Shown: positions 36,871 through 50,562, counted from the stretch's first letter. The stretch: DNA of 64,000 nucleotides from Brienomyrus brachyistius (GCF_023856365.1 NC_064548.1:22182461-22246460), one strand, 5' to 3'. Numbers and translations are program-made. The notes: generated from the sequence alone by a model not told the origin.

Positions 36871-39800
36871 TTGTATTGATACGTCTGTATAGGTTCTCAG
36901 TCATCCAGGACGTGATAATCTTAAGGGCGTGAATCGGAGGTAACTGGAATTCTTTTTTCATTTTCTTGAAAACATTTCACCTCTCATCTGAAAGACTTCT
37001 TCAGATCTATATCAGTTCGATATATTTGTATCATTCATGTATATTGTATATTTGTATCATTCAGTACCAGCCAGATTTCAATTTTTCCAAACAACTGCCA
37101 TAAGGCAATAATACACCCAAGATGTGCTAAATATCTTCATTGCCCCTGAGAGGCTGTCAAGCTACACCCTAAGGCGTCAACACCTCATACTGTCTCTCCT
37201 CAGTCCCCCATCCCCCCTGTTTGAAAACTCACCTCTAAACCCCAACAGGTGAAAATGGTCACACCAACGCAGTCAGTGCATTGTAGCACCTAACTGGCAA
37301 AAACTGATCAATAATTAATGAGTTCACTCTGGATCCATCACAATTTTCTATTGTAAATTCATAATGACTGAAAATACATACACGTAAACTCAAGTAAACA
37401 CTTATAATATTTTAAAAATTATATTTAGCGTAACACAATCAGACCCTGCTGTCATACCAGCAATATTATTCATTCACTGCAAACACGGAAAATTCATTGT
37501 CAGGGGTACGTTTCCCAAAAGCTCCTCTTAAAAATTGACACAATTGCATGGTTCAAACTATATAAGTTGCTAACGTTGTTAGGGTAACATACCCCTGACT
37601 GTTCAAAGCACTGCCAAAGCCTCGAAACTGGTTCCAGAAAATATGGGGCTTCACCCTCAAAACTCTTTTCTTCTTCTTCCCCTCTTCTGCTGCTTTATAC
37701 ATCTCTACAGAAAATGCACACATGTAAAACTGGTTGGAGGAAGAGTTACAAAAGAGGCCTCATATCTTAAGCGTGCGCTTGCTACAGATGAATACACCCA
37801 AACACACAGGACAGAATTTGATATTGGGCGGGGGGGACTTATTAATTTATATATAAAGGTTGGTTTATTGGGGAGTTGGATGAATCCAAAATGTATGGGG
37901 GGAGCAAATCCATGTCATTCCACCCATTTCTATGCTCCTGCAAACAAATCACTGGAATTGCATTTTGGAGGGAAACTTGCTGATTATCAAGAGTTGAAAC
38001 ACTAGAAAACGAAAAGTAATAATTACATTTAAATTTAAGTTTTGCTGAAGTTACGAGCTCTTGGGCATGGTAATTGTACATGGTGTGGTTTAAAGATGTC
38101 ATGTGACTATTTTTTGAGAATGATATTAGAGACATCATCATACCGTCATGTGTTACTGAAGCCAATCACAGCACCCGCGTGCTGTTTTACGTAACCAATT
38201 CATTTTGGGAGTCAGCAGTTTTTTACACCTGTCCAGCTTCCACAGCCTACTGATAACTGGCAGGCTAGTGCTGGCCCAGAACCCACTGATGTCATCTAAT
38301 CCAACTGTTACCGGAGTAACCTGTGTCCACGAGGCACAGTTAAATGCAGCCAAGGTGACCAATTCCATCGACCGCTCTTACTAAACAGTCGTGGGCAATG
38401 CTTCAGCTTGCGACAGCTGTTTTTATCTTTTCCTCTCTTGTCTGTTGTCCCCCCCCCATCCTCTCCATCTCTTAGTGTGCAGGATTGCCAGGAAAATTAG
38501 CATGGGAACAGAGTCACAATAATATTCCGTTATAAGACGGCAGCCTGGAGCAAGAATTATACTGCGGTATGCACTCACGCGCTTTGATTCTGCACAGACC
38601 CACGGGGCTAAATAAACCACAGGCCTGCATCAGAGAGTTCTTCAGCCCTGGGCTTTTCTGTATTTTGAAACCCACTTGAAGATACACACTTCATCACGGC
38701 TAACCGCATTCTGGCAGAGTTGATTAAACTGAATAATGCCTCCTCGCTATCTGGCATGTCTATGTGGTGGCAACACAAAAGGGCAATATGGCGCCATGAT
38801 TTGTTAACCAAGACGCCGCCACGAATTTCTCTTCATGTTACAATCCCTGCAGAAACGCAGGAGCAGGTGAAACACTAAGATGACTGTCAGGACATAAAAT
38901 AAAAAGAATTATCTTGAAAACTGAGATTGAAAAGATATAGGTTTCTTCTGCAGAATCAGAACGTACAAATTTATGAAAAGAAGATACCTCTCCCTTTAAA
39001 TATAATTGCTACACAAAGTTGCAATATGAGTTGCTGTACTCTATAGCACTGACCTTGTTGCATCACAGAAATCAACACTTTTCCATTCTGCACACTGTAT
39101 AACGCTTATTATTTTGCTTTATGATTTGTAAAATCCCATTATAAGGATTTCAAAATAAATACTTAGCCGGCTCTCACACAATTTTAATTTTAATCTGCAG
39201 CCACTTGCTGCCTTGCAAAATTTATTTACCAGCTATGGACAGAAAGCATGAGCACACACAAGCAGTAAAACTATAGAGGCAAAAAAGCCGTAATGGGAAT
39301 TGTGTAAACCCCAAGAGAGATTCTGCTGTCGTACACCCGAGTGAGCCACTCAACCTGAACTGCTCCAATAAAATATCCAGCTGTATAAAAAGATAAAAAA
39401 TTATAAGTGACCTTGGATAAACAGAGAAGACATGAGAAAATATTGATGTTATTTTGAATTCTATGCACAGGCTGTTGCTGCTCGCTGGTTAAGCACATAT
39501 CATGGGCATCCATAGACGCATAGCAGAGAGTTGAAGGCCACGCCGATGTGCAGCTTAGTGAGGGTTTGTCCCTCCAGAGGCCTCGGCCGTGCGTGCAGCC
39601 CGCCTCTGCCAGCGACAAGCGGTTGACGCTGCGTACTCACGCCTCGCAGCGTCTCTAAGTGTTGTGACTGCGAGCAGCTGACAGACTTGACGGTTCCCGT
39701 ACTGTGTGTTCAAAACAAGACCCCCGCTTGGATGGCTTGCTGTAAATACATGAGTTTCATTTACAGAGATTTTGTGTTTTTTTTTATGGAATTCTGATGG

Positions 39801-40068
39801 AACAAATCTCATTGTTCAGTAAAATCACCTTAATGATCAGTCACAGGCAACGTGCGACAAGCGTCTCAGATGGATTGTCTGTAGGATCTAGTATCTAGTT
39901 TTTGGGCCCATACTTCCTACATTAGTTTTGTAAAAAAAGAAAAAAGTAAATGAAATGTACTATAAATTATATAACTATAGAATGCAGAATAATTGGAATT
40001 GTGATTATTGGAACAATGAGCTTGGGCCTCTATGGAATTGATGTATTTACATATAATGACCCAGGACC
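36871..40068. other. Unique stretch with a possible conserved block
   Basis: The stretch 38460-38820 is unique and compositionally balanced (GGAAAATTAGCATGGG, GCGCTTTGATTCTGC, GAGTTGATTAAACTG, CAATATGGCGCCATG) and could be conserved non-coding DNA. A GC-rich patch lies at 39580-39680. No gene is supported; the 120-codon frame at 37643-38005 shows no domain. Confidence 0.35.
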
Positions 40069-40166
40069 AGGGGCGGCATGGTGGTGCAGTGGTCAGCATT
40101 GCTGCCTCACACCACGGGGACCTGCGTTTCTCTGCCTACAGTTCAGAAACATGCTATGGTGAACTG

Positions 40167-40204
<38 letters not shown>

Positions 40205-40320
40205 GCCCTGCAATGATTGCTGCTTCCAACCTGGATTTTTCCATGCTTTGCCTTGCTTAAGAAAAACAGTCAGGCTCCAGACCCCTGTGACCAAGCGTAA
40301 CGTACAGAAGCTGGATCAAT
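40069..40320 (+). repeat. SINE-like copy with embedded (GT)n
   Basis: The head is well preserved: GGGGCGGCATGG, then the A-box match TGGTGCAGTGG at 40082-40092 and GCCTCACACC. The B-box region is degenerate (GGACCTGCGTTTC). About 17 GT units at 40168-40201 sit in the middle of the body, followed by GGCCCTGCAATGATTG and CCAGACCCCTGTGACC. Confidence 0.75.
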
Positions 40321-41691
40321 GGACATGACAACATGCTAGCAATTATTGGGGAAACTACTTGGTTGAATGTTCAGTGGTTGGTAAAGATGACTTAGATGTA
40401 AAATAAAAATTAATCTTGTAGCAGATGGCCTAGTGGGGATGCCCAGTTCTGAGGTGGAGTAGTTTAAATTTCCATAAGGTCGATCATTTAGGGAGTAGCT
40501 AAGTCAGCTCAGGTTCATGTGATTTTGCTATAATATCACTGAGAAACTGGAAGGGGCCCTAGTACTGAGCCATGGGAATTACTTTAGGGCTCGGCCTTCA
40601 TATTATCTAAGAAAGTGACTCTCATTCATCACGGAGTGAGTAAACTACTTACTGCTTTTCACATTTAACATACAAATTTGCATTAAATTACAAAATAATA
40701 AATTTACTTAACATTACTTTGCAGAGGGATCCAGTAAAATAATTGGAAACATAGAAACATAGAAGGTTTCAGGTTGCTACCATAATTTCTGGTCATTTCA
40801 TTGATCACACAGAAAAATGATACTGATATTCTAAAACTGATTCAGGGTACATAAGGAGGCTTTAAAGAATACACTTTGAGCAGCCTTTCATTCATTCTTT
40901 GGAAACTCAGAAACAAACAACAACAAAAAACATTATTTAATAAAGAAAGCACTGAAAAATAACCCCAACTAACATTTATATGTATAGTCTTTGATCTCTG
41001 ATCCAGAAGCTGAGTTTTCAACCAAAATATGTTACTTAAATTTACCTAATGTAAATGGCTAGGTTAACAGAATGTGCTTTCATTGTAAACTATCCAAAAT
41101 GGCAAGATAAGATTAGACAAGGTATACTGTATAGATCCTATGGGGAAATTCTTTGGAATTCAGGGCCATTTTTCACTTCTTTTCACTATAATCTTTATAT
41201 TCTCTATGACGGACAAAATAACAATGCAAAATTCAGATTTCACTTATTGAATTGCAATCACCTCTAGGGCAGACGTCATTCTCCCGCTCTCCAGCTAATG
41301 TTCATTTCTGGACTATATGCTGATCTATGGCTTACAGACAGCATTTCTCATGTTGGCCAGAGCCGAATGAGTGAAAAAATGAAACAGGAAAGTGAAACTC
41401 GGGAAAGTGGGGAGAATGTAATTCATTTTTACGGACTATTCTGGCTTGGCAGCTTAGTCAACATATTCTACTGTCTAATAAAAAAAAAATCGGCACCTGA
41501 TAATAACATATTTCATTTCACACGAGGATCTAAGTGATAATAGAGCCAATGTGTATAATTTATGACTAATACTACAAATATCATCGTATTGTTCCATGAT
41601 GGTATCATTTGTGATTTGTGAGAGCTGAAGTTCAAATATCAGAGACCTATACAACAATACTGAAAGTGACGGCAGCAATCATCATCATCAT
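40321..41691. other. Unique stretch, no supported gene
   Basis: AT-rich; short frames only. Confidence 0.45.
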
Positions 41692-42052
41692 CATCCATCC
41701 ATCCATCCATCCATCCATCCATCCATCCATCCATCCATCCATCCATCCATCCATCCATCCATCCATCCGTATTCCTAACCGATTATCCTACTGGGTTGCG
41801 GGGGGTCCGGAGCCAATCGCAGAAGCAATGAGCATGAGGTAGGGAACAACCCAGGATGGGGGGCCAGCCCATCGCAGGGCACACTCACACACCATTCACT
41901 CTCACATGCACTCTTACGGGCAATTTAGTAACTCCAATTAGCCTCAGCATGTTTTTGGACTGTGGGGGGAAACCGGAGTACCCGGAGGAAACCCCACGAC
42001 GACATGGGGAGAACATGCAAACTCCACACACATGTGACCCAGGCGGAGACTC
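41692..42052 (-). repeat. tRNA-derived SINE-like element with expanded (ATCC)n tail
   Basis: The tail is about 19 CATC/ATCC units (41690-41768), the longest in the window. The body matches the 16426 and 35150 copies (GGGTTGCGGGGGGTCCGGAG, CCAGCCCATCGCAGGGCAC, CCCGGAGGAAACCCCACGAC). The tRNA-like head is missing: sequence stops at GGCGGAGACTCC and runs into CATCATCATCAG, so the promoter region is lost. Confidence 0.88.
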
Positions 42053-44039
42053 CAATCATCATCATCAGCCAGGCTAAATAAGTGCTAACACATCATGCTT
42101 AGTTAAAAGCAGTAAAGTTTTTTTTTTAATACTGATTGCTCTACTATCGATTGTTTACTTAAGTTTGTAGTTCATCCTGCTGAAGTCAGTTGCATCACCA
42201 TATGTTTAAACATTGGTTTGCTTACTTCATAATCCAACCTATACGGAATACAGGTAGATAAAAGATGAGGGTGTAGTTAAACTTCTTACGAACAGTTAAA
42301 TGTAAAATGTAGTTTTGTAAAATTTGCATTATTTTTAAGAAAATGTTATGAAAGTAATGCAGCCGCTGACATGCACAACATTGCAGTTTTCATGAAGGTT
42401 GTCCTGCCCCCCCACCACTGACCCTACACAGCGGACTCCTAAGATAAAAGTATGTACTCAGACCTGCAGGTTTCCTCCAGCTGCCTGCTTGTTTTCCCCT
42501 CCTCAGATCTGTCTATCAACCACCTGCAGTCTGGAGTCAAATACAGGAGCATCTCATCAGATCCAAATCCATGCCTTTGATTCTCTGTAGTGGATGACAG
42601 CCGTTGTCCACTGAATACTTAATGGAACGATTATGAAGTCAGTGAAACGCCGACAGATTCCTGGCTTGTTCAAAATTAAAGTGAATTAAAGTAATCCTGT
42701 TTGTGTGGAGGTATAACAATGTCCTCGGTGTACAATCATGTAAGTTGTGAATATATTAATGACTGTTTAAATGTATCTTTATTCTACTTTTGCGCGAAAA
42801 TTACTACATTTATACCATCAACACAAAGCCGAACGTGTCCGTGACTATTTATGCGGCAACAATATATATTTATGTTTTGAGATCAAATTAAACATCATTA
42901 GCAGAAAAACACGAACACAGCTATGCAGTTTACATCATTCAATGCCATTATATGATGTTTTAAACAAAACAGTGATGTCATTTGGCTATAAAGGTGCTTC
43001 AGAAACAATGGATACTTGCCTCTCTTGTCTAATGCTTCATGATAATAAACGGAAAACAACTCACTGTATACTACTGGGTACCAAAAGTTTATCCCTTTGC
43101 ATGTCCACTTAATAGGACAAAAATGTGGGTTTGCTGCCATCCTGCTAATGTTGCCAAGAAAGTCAGTGATGTTGTCACTATTTGGTTAAAATGATAATGG
43201 AACAGGTCTGGACACATTAAATTATGTGAAGCTCGTATTTAGAAATTTGAATAACTTAAATAAGAATATATAACTTTAAACTACGGAGGTCATCTTCACT
43301 TTACAGAACCTGAAAAGCAGGTCTGCTTGTCTGAAGTTTTCTGTTCCTTATTCTCTTTTGGTGCTCAAATACACCCCAGCAGAAGAAATCTACACCAAAT
43401 GGAAAGTTCTGGAGAAAGGATTGCAATGCAATGTGTTTATCCATATACATACAGCATAACAAAGCATATGAGGTGCCAATCCGATCCTATTTGTTGAAAC
43501 ATATGGTAGCGTAAACCTCAGCTGTTGGCCAGCTGCTCATATTTAAATGTTGTTACAGGAAATAAATGCTTCCCTTCTCAATGGGTAGGAGACGGAGAAT
43601 GAATCAGTCAGAGGTTCCATAACTATGATACATATCCTAGTGTAAAGCCTGGGACAGACCAAGGCATCACAAGCCGTCGATGAGTCGATGAGTGTCGGCT
43701 GGTCCCCATGAGAACATGTTCAATAGGCATCAAAGCTAGTCTGTGAAACTGAGCTCTCTGATTGGGCTGGATGTCGTGCCGGCATGTTCCAGCACAAATT
43801 TCACACTCAACAGAAGTCGATAGAAGCGAACCATTCATCAACCTTGGTTTGCCGCTGGTTTGGTGTGTATCCAGCTGTAGACATTGAAAGCAGGCAACAA
43901 AGCCAGAATGGCACAAATGACCCGTCAATTACCCATAAATTATTCCAAAACAGAGGCCCCACCAATTGGTGCTGTAATTTTAGGAAGGTGGCGGCCAGTT
44001 TTACGTAAATATGACATGAATGTTAACAAATGTTTATTG
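42053..44039. other. Unique stretch, no supported gene
   Basis: Contains the frame 42771-43112 (113 codons) without a recognisable domain. 43640-44000 is unique with balanced composition; nothing further can be said. Confidence 0.4.
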
Positions 44040-44152
44040 TGTATTCTGTGATGGGCAGGTGCCCCATCCTGGGTTATTCTCTGCCTTGCACCTGTAGACC
44101 CCCGTGACCCTGAATAGGAAAAGCGGTTAAGGAAAATAAATGGATGGATGAA
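44040..44152 (+). repeat. SINE 3' fragment
   Basis: GTGATGGGCAGGTGCCCCAT, CCTGGGTTATTCTCTGCCTT, CCCGTGACCCTGAATAGG, AAAGCGGTTAAGG and an ATGGATGGATG tail. This is the last third of the element only. Confidence 0.8.
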
Positions 44153-46514
44153 AGGTTTGTTGTGTCTTATGCGGTGATAACCTGCACCTTATACCTTCTT
44201 CCAAATGTTTCTCCAGCATAGGGACACACACACACACACATACAGACACACACGTACTTTACGGTCATATATTGCAAAAAATAGATATCTCTCTTGACCA
44301 CATTGATCAACACCGCCACAAAGACCAATAGCCATTGCTAACTGGGCAGTGTTTCCTCTTAATGCTGTTTATTGTTTAGTGTAACAATGATACGGAGGGC
44401 ACTCGATCAAGCACAGGGGAATTAATTATGTCCGGTTCAGCCACTGTAAAGTTTAGAAGTTTATTGAGAATGAAGACAGGACAACTGCAAACTATGAAGG
44501 ACAGTGTTAAATCAGGGGAATTATAGGTTTGATTAGCATCACCACTGCATTCTCCCTGGAAGCCTTCCGAGGAGACAGGACAGTGACTCTCCTGTCTTCG
44601 TTTTTTCATGCTTCACTCGACTGTTATTTCGGGAGCTGCCCACAAGGACTCAGAGCTGAGATGCGATAAAGTCTATTTGCCGGAAACAATGTAGAGCGAC
44701 ACAAAAGATTACAGATTTGCACTTGTTTCTTTTATGTGCGGCATTGGTGAAAACAATTTTAATGCTGGCAAAAAACACAAAGTGAAGATGATTTTAGACA
44801 CGGTAATTGAACCCTGGAGTACAAAAGAATCCTCAATATTTATTATTTAATACATTGAAAACTACACATAAATGAAACTGGAAACAGAGTTGTATTAATT
44901 TATTTAATAAAGAACATTTTTGTGTAACAAATAAATAAATAAAATCCTGTTCAATAAGCTTATTGTGCTTCGCCAGATCCGTTTAATGGTCCAAGTCTGT
45001 TGCCTGGCCCACTAGCCGCAGATACTGTGCCAGGCAGCATTATTACTGTTCTTGATGGTGGATATTACAAAGTCCTCCAGCTTAATGATTTAGCCCCTGA
45101 GTTTGTGAGTCTGAGACAGGGCTTGTGCACCATTTGTTCCAAAATTCCAGAGGACGAGAGCATTTGGGAAGCAAGGAATATAAATAAAATACGACAATAA
45201 GAAAAAATGGGCCCATAACGTTGGTAGGTGTCACTGGAAAAAAAAAGTAATATAATTACATTTATAACATCTATTCACCATGGCACCTTGACAATTAGTA
45301 GTGTTGGCTGGTGTTGCAATAGCGGTCATATGCATTGTATCAAAAATTCAGGTAATTGTATGACGGATAAATCGCCGGACTCAGTTCTGCTCGGACTCGC
45401 CACAGAGGCCATGTTCAGCCGAATATTCCGAGCATGTAGTGCTGGGATCCCATGTGCATGTTTGTCTGTGAGGGTTATACATGTGCACAACCATGTGTAA
45501 CAATCGAGCAAGCACAAGATAACATGGCAGATAATAGAACGTTTTGCTCTAGGACCCAGACCTGGGGTGGAATTTAAAGCAGAAATCTAGGAGAGGAGTC
45601 GTGTAGAATCCTAACAATCTTTTTGTATAGTGAACAGTGAAAATGTTGTAACAGAAAGATATCAATATTTATGCGGGCATTAAAAATGTGATGAGTCTTG
45701 TCCTGTCATGAAATGAGACCTTTTTTCCTTATTTTAAAGCTGTAACTCATGTCAGGATTCTGACAATAGTGGGAAGCTGTTTCCAATTTAAATTTTTTTT
45801 CTTTTTGACATTGGAACACTTTAGAAAATCACTTCCAAAATAACGCCTTGTGCTTACCCTTCACTTTCACACCCAATCACGCCTTGAAAATCTATCCTCA
45901 TCCCTCTTATCTCCAACCTCTTTGTCCCAAGTGGGATTTGAGGCAGTTACAATTTTCTTCGTCCTTGAATGGGCCTCCTGCAAGTTTTATCAACCTATCC
46001 TGCACATAATAAAAAAAGGGTTTGATTAATTTTAAATTTCTCCATGCGGCTGTTAATTCCATGCACATTTGTCATAGGAAACAGTTAATCTCTATAGCCC
46101 TGCCATCAATTATTATAACGCTTCATTATTCAGACGCAAGAAATTATGAAAATAATGGCCAATAGACAAATGAAAGCCCGGGAAATGCAACATATCAATC
46201 AGGCCAAAAATGCGTGACTCCTATTCTCTACCAAGCTACGCGTCAAACTCTTATAGTGTGAGTTTATCCACTGCTTTCTAGCTACATGCCCAAGTATATT
46301 CATATTAACTATCCAAGATTTTTTTTTCAGTAGCACATATTAGTGTAATTAGTATAATCGTCATACTAGGAAGGGCTCAATACAATAATGAGAATTCATG
46401 AAGCATGCGAGGTCATGTTTCCTCGTAAATGTAATTAAAATTGTGCCCATTTAGGCTCGATGAAAACCCCCTACGGGAAAAGCCTTTTTTATGCTTAGGA
46501 TACATTATTCCATC
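44153..46514. other. Unique stretch with a strong conserved-element candidate
   Basis: 46015-46215 is treated separately. At 45000-45200 the plus strand is open for 66 codons but no domain or splice pair supports an exon. The rest is AT-rich. Confidence 0.4.
46015..46215. promoter_or_regulatory. Candidate conserved non-coding element
   Basis: Dense ATTA/TAAT cores and other tight words (GGCTGTTAATTCCATGCAC, CATCAATTATTATAACGC, AATGGCCAATAGACAAATG, AACATATCAATCAGGCC) in unique sequence without coding potential. The texture fits a developmental enhancer. Inference only. Confidence 0.3.
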
Positions 46515-46600
46515 GCTTGGCAGACACTCTTATCCCAGACAACTTACAGCACAGAGCTTCTTACCGTTTTTACATTTTTTCAAACAGCGCAACATTCTGT
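46515..46600 (+). repeat. Dispersed fish repeat fragment
   Basis: GCTTGGCAGACACTCTTATCC, CAGACAACTTACAGC and CATTTTTTCAAACAGC follow the TTGGCAGACGCTTTTATCCA-type start of a repeat common in teleosts. Confidence 0.6.
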
Positions 46601-46889
46601 TTTCTAGCCAGACATGCGGCCTACTGTTTATGTTCAATTGCAATAGCGGCAGCAGCTTGGTTGGGGGCTGTGTGGGAGTGGAGTGAGTTTGCTGGGGATT
46701 ATATGCACACTACTGGTAGCATGAGGAGGGGCTCTGTGTCTCTGTGATAGAACTGCAGCCATATACCCCCTGGGTTGTCTCTGATTCCTGGCCTTGTCTC
46801 CCTCTAATGTGAAATTTTCATGTTCTCCCCATGTTTGCTGTGGATTATGCTAGCTTGCTACTGCAGTTCAAAACTGAGTAACATTCTGC

Positions 46890-47280
46890 TTAAAGCACCA
46901 ATGTATAATGCATTATAGATACCTTCATAATGCATCATAATGCATTTATAAAACATTATCCACATAGCTATAACTATTTATAAGAAAGGCATAATACATT
47001 ATAGCCATATTTATTGTGTATTATGAATGTTCTATGCTCTCATCTATAATGCACCATAAATACCTTCATAATGCATTATAATGGGTTCTACTGATCATAA
47101 TAATGCATTATGAAGGTAAATATAGATAGGAACTTCATAGAGCATTCAGAATGCATAATAAACATGGCTATAATGTGTTATCCCTTTTTATAAATAGTAA
47201 TAGCCATGTTTATTATACTTTATGAATGCATTATAATGCATTATGAAGGTATCTATAATGCATTATGATGACTGCTTTAC
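46890..47280. mobile_element. Fold-back (palindromic) MITE, about 390 bp
   Basis: The left half is inverse to the right half over about 190 bp per arm: ATAATGCATTATAGATACC pairs with GGTATCTATAATGCATTAT, AACTATTTATAA with TTATAAATAGT, ATAGCCATATTTATT with AATAAACATGGCTAT. Outer ends are TAAAGCA and TGCTTTA. ATGCATTAT words also recur inside. No coding capacity. Confidence 0.9.
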
Positions 47281-49936
47281 ATAAATTGTTATCCAAAAAT
47301 GGTAAATTGCCATCTCTAAGTTGCTCATGTTGTGCACGAGTTCATGCCATGCGACGGGGTAGCCTCCCTCCCAGCGTGTCCCCTGCTTCAGGCCATGTGC
47401 TTCCTGCTGGAAGCTTGAGGCTAATTGTGACCCTCTACTAAAATAGAACTTGAAGGTGGTTTATGGCACGTGACCACCATTGTAGTCTAGCTGGTAATTT
47501 GATTCATTATCCTGATAGGGCTAATAACTAGGGCCAGATTTGCAATTGTGGGAGTTTTCTGTCAAGGACTGAACATCGTACAAGCTGAACACCTTACATA
47601 TAACATAGGGTTACTATGGTCCTTTATTTTGTTGGAATTCTGTCTGTTTATCATTTTCTAAGATCCTTCCTGCATAATATTTTGCTTAAGCCCTGCCTGT
47701 ACAGCAGTTTCAGTTGTCAGTATCCATAATCCCATCGTTTTATTAATTTCTAGTAATTTCTCTGTTCTCCGCAGCTCATCTTCAATGTCATACTGCTGAC
47801 TTTTGCAACAATTGCTTATTTCTGGATATTGTCTAGGATTTTGAAGTTTCATCTTGCCAGAATTCAGTAAGAACTTCAGTATAAAAAGCCACAGTTATTA
47901 AATCTAATTTGGGCATCCTCGATTAATGCTTTGAGACAGTGCACAGAATAGCCGGTATAATTTTTGCACTTTGATGTGCAGAACTTGACGTACAGCATGC
48001 TTATTTCAGCAAACCTTCAGTCGCTCCTTTAAAGTCCCCCAAGGCTCTCAGCTGAGTTTTTTCTACCCAGCCTTCCTTTGTATTTTTAGTATAAACATGT
48101 TAGACACTTTCTGATAAATGACATTCACGACATTCAGTTGTTAGGAGGTCAAATGGCAACATTCACATTAACATAAATCAGCATATTGTTATTAAAAATT
48201 CCGTCGTTAAAAAGGTTTTCCCATCAGTACAGGTTATGACTGCTCCCAGCTCACTTATTTTAATTGACCTTCTGTTCATCTGACCCCATTTTATTCCTCA
48301 TGATAGCAAGAGAGCCACAAGTAAGGATATATTGACAGGCGAAGCTGGATTTCAAAGGCGCTTTTTTTTCTTCAGGAAGCATAGAGAAAACCTCAAAGAT
48401 CTTTGCCCTGATGGTTCCATGAGGCTGTGCGAGGAGGCAAGCAAGCAAGCAGATAGGCGAACTAAAAGGAAACGCTGCATAGCTACATCCACCCCTGCAC
48501 CGTGGCACTTGTCCATCCCGTGAACCGTCTGCTTTATGGTGCCAGTCGTGCAGTGAATAGGAATTCAGTGCACGATGCATGTTGTCAGTCATGTCATGCT
48601 TACTGAAAAGCTAAGATTTCCCATGAGTTACTGGATTTAGGATACAATACACTGGAATGACTTTATTATAGGACAAAAGAGAGCCATTTTCTGGATAATT
48701 CTCATCTCCTTTTATGGAAATCCACTCCTTTTTACTCATCTTTAAAATAAGAAATTAACCTTCTAACATCTCCAAAAATGTTATGACAGCTTTCGTCATT
48801 GTGCTAAGTGTGGAGTGTGAAGGTGAAACAGTTCCGTGGTATTAGGCTATGCTAATCCTTTTTAAAGCATCTATTAAATCAAGATGTTATAATGAAAAAA
48901 AAAAGGTTTGTGTACAAGATGTTCTGGAAGACACCGCTCGTATTAAGAGTAAATGGTTAATCATGTAACAAACAAATGAAAAGATTCAAATCCGTGCGGG
49001 CGGTCTTATGACGCATCTTTCCTGATCTCTTTGTTTCATAGTCTAAGTGAATATATATACAATGTCAAAATGGTGTATTCAGCTTTGCACAGTGTTTAAG
49101 TCTCTTTACATGGATTCCTCAGTGAATGATAGCCATTGCTGTTAGCGAGGCGCACAGGATAAGTGGCCGTTTATGGATGTCATAAAACGTTTAGGAGCCC
49201 CGTGATGTATTTTGTTCTGTCTATAGTCTAGCGCCCACCAGTTGTCGTGGTGATATGTGGATTGTGTCCCTGCTGTCAGAAGTACATTCTGCTTTGGTTA
49301 TTCTTAGGAACTGTCGTTTTAGTCCAGACATGATTGTACTGGCGTCAGTTTATCTATAGGATGGCTGGGCTTGGGCTCCATTTAGCCCCTCAGCACTACT
49401 GTGACTTGCTTCCCCCGAGAAGGCTACTCCTCATCCTCCCGTTAATCTGTGTGCGATTGCTGTCCCTGGTGCTGAATCCCGCTTCATTGTCCTCCTGGCC
49501 GTCCAGATCCGCTGATTGACAGGACGTCGCCCTCACTGCCTCGGCGAATAAAAGGGCTTTTCTGAAACAGCAGCGCAGGCTGATTATGAGCAAGGGTTAG
49601 CATATTGCACATTGTGCTGCCTTGTGGGAAGGGCTATATATCAAAGAGGGCGTTTCACTTTGATTGCTGAATAAGTAGTACCCTCTGACACGACATGCAG
49701 CTCCAGAATACTATCCAATCACTGCCACTGTTCATTTAAATGAGGCAATTGGCCAGAAGCGATGTGACGGAGAGGTGAACGTTGCAGTCTGGCAGGTATA
49801 GAGTGCTTTACGGACAATTAAGGGACAATGAAGTCCAAAAGTACAGATGAAGGAAATGATGAGAAGTAGCCAGTTCATAACAGGTTTTAAAATAGGGAGA
49901 TTCCTCTTAAAATGTGTTTATGTAATGTAAGGAATA
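47281..49936. other. Unique stretch, no supported gene
   Basis: Short frames only. 49400-49560 is somewhat GC-rich. Nothing recognisable on either strand. Confidence 0.45.
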
Positions 49937-50042
49937 TACAGGGTGAGCCAAAAGTAGGTAGACAGCCTCTGTTTTATGAAGTTACGGATCTCTTTTACAA
50001 AGTAAAATTATTATTTTAGAGTTATTTTTAGTTGGTATAGGG

Positions 50043-50562
50043 CAGGGCTGCCCACACTTTTTCAGCTTGCGAGCTACTATTTATTATTATTATTATTATT
50101 ATTATTTTCCCTTTGGGATAAATAAAGTATTTTTTAATTGAATTGGAATTTAGTCTACAGTATATGTTGGTGTGCCATGCATAACTGCATGAATCCATAT
50201 TGCACAATACAATTCTGCACATTGGTCGGTTTTTGGCTTCTTACTTGGTTCAGCTCCCCCATTCATTTTTACAATCTTTCTTAAGTTTAGTAGAAATAAA
50301 TAGGAGGCCGACTAGGCGACTCGGTAGCTTGCTGCAGTTCTGCAGCAGCTGGCGCAGTCGAACGCGCATGTGTGGTGACCCGTGTGTCAAAAAAATATCA
50401 GCTGTCAGACTGGCTGCCCTGTATGTCAATCAAGTGACAAATGTCGTAGTGCTGATGGATGACATGCTGATGGATGATCCTCTTTTTTTTATGGCATGTG
50501 ATCTACCAACACTACCTTGGTGATCGACCAGTAGATTGCGATCGATGTATTGGGCAGCCCTG
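50043..50562. mobile_element. Non-autonomous hAT-like element nested in the mariner relic
   Basis: Inverted ends CAGGGCTGCCCA and TGGGCAGCCCTG (exact over 12 bp). Flanks GTATAGGG (50035-50042) and CTATAGAG (50563-50570) match at 6 of 8, a plausible decayed 8-bp hAT target duplication. Inner words CTTGCGAGCTAC and GTAGATTGCGATCG are subterminal. It has no transposase. It carries an (ATT)n plus TTTGGGATAAATAAAG stretch. Confidence 0.8.
50079..50150 (+). repeat. (ATT)n with fish repeat fragment
   Basis: About 9 ATT units precede CCCTTTGGGATAAATAAAG, a word typical of a widespread fish repeat end. Confidence 0.7.

Noticed and set aside
45000..45200. 66-codon frame with protein-like look
   Set aside because: No splice pair, no recognisable domain and no support from neighbours.
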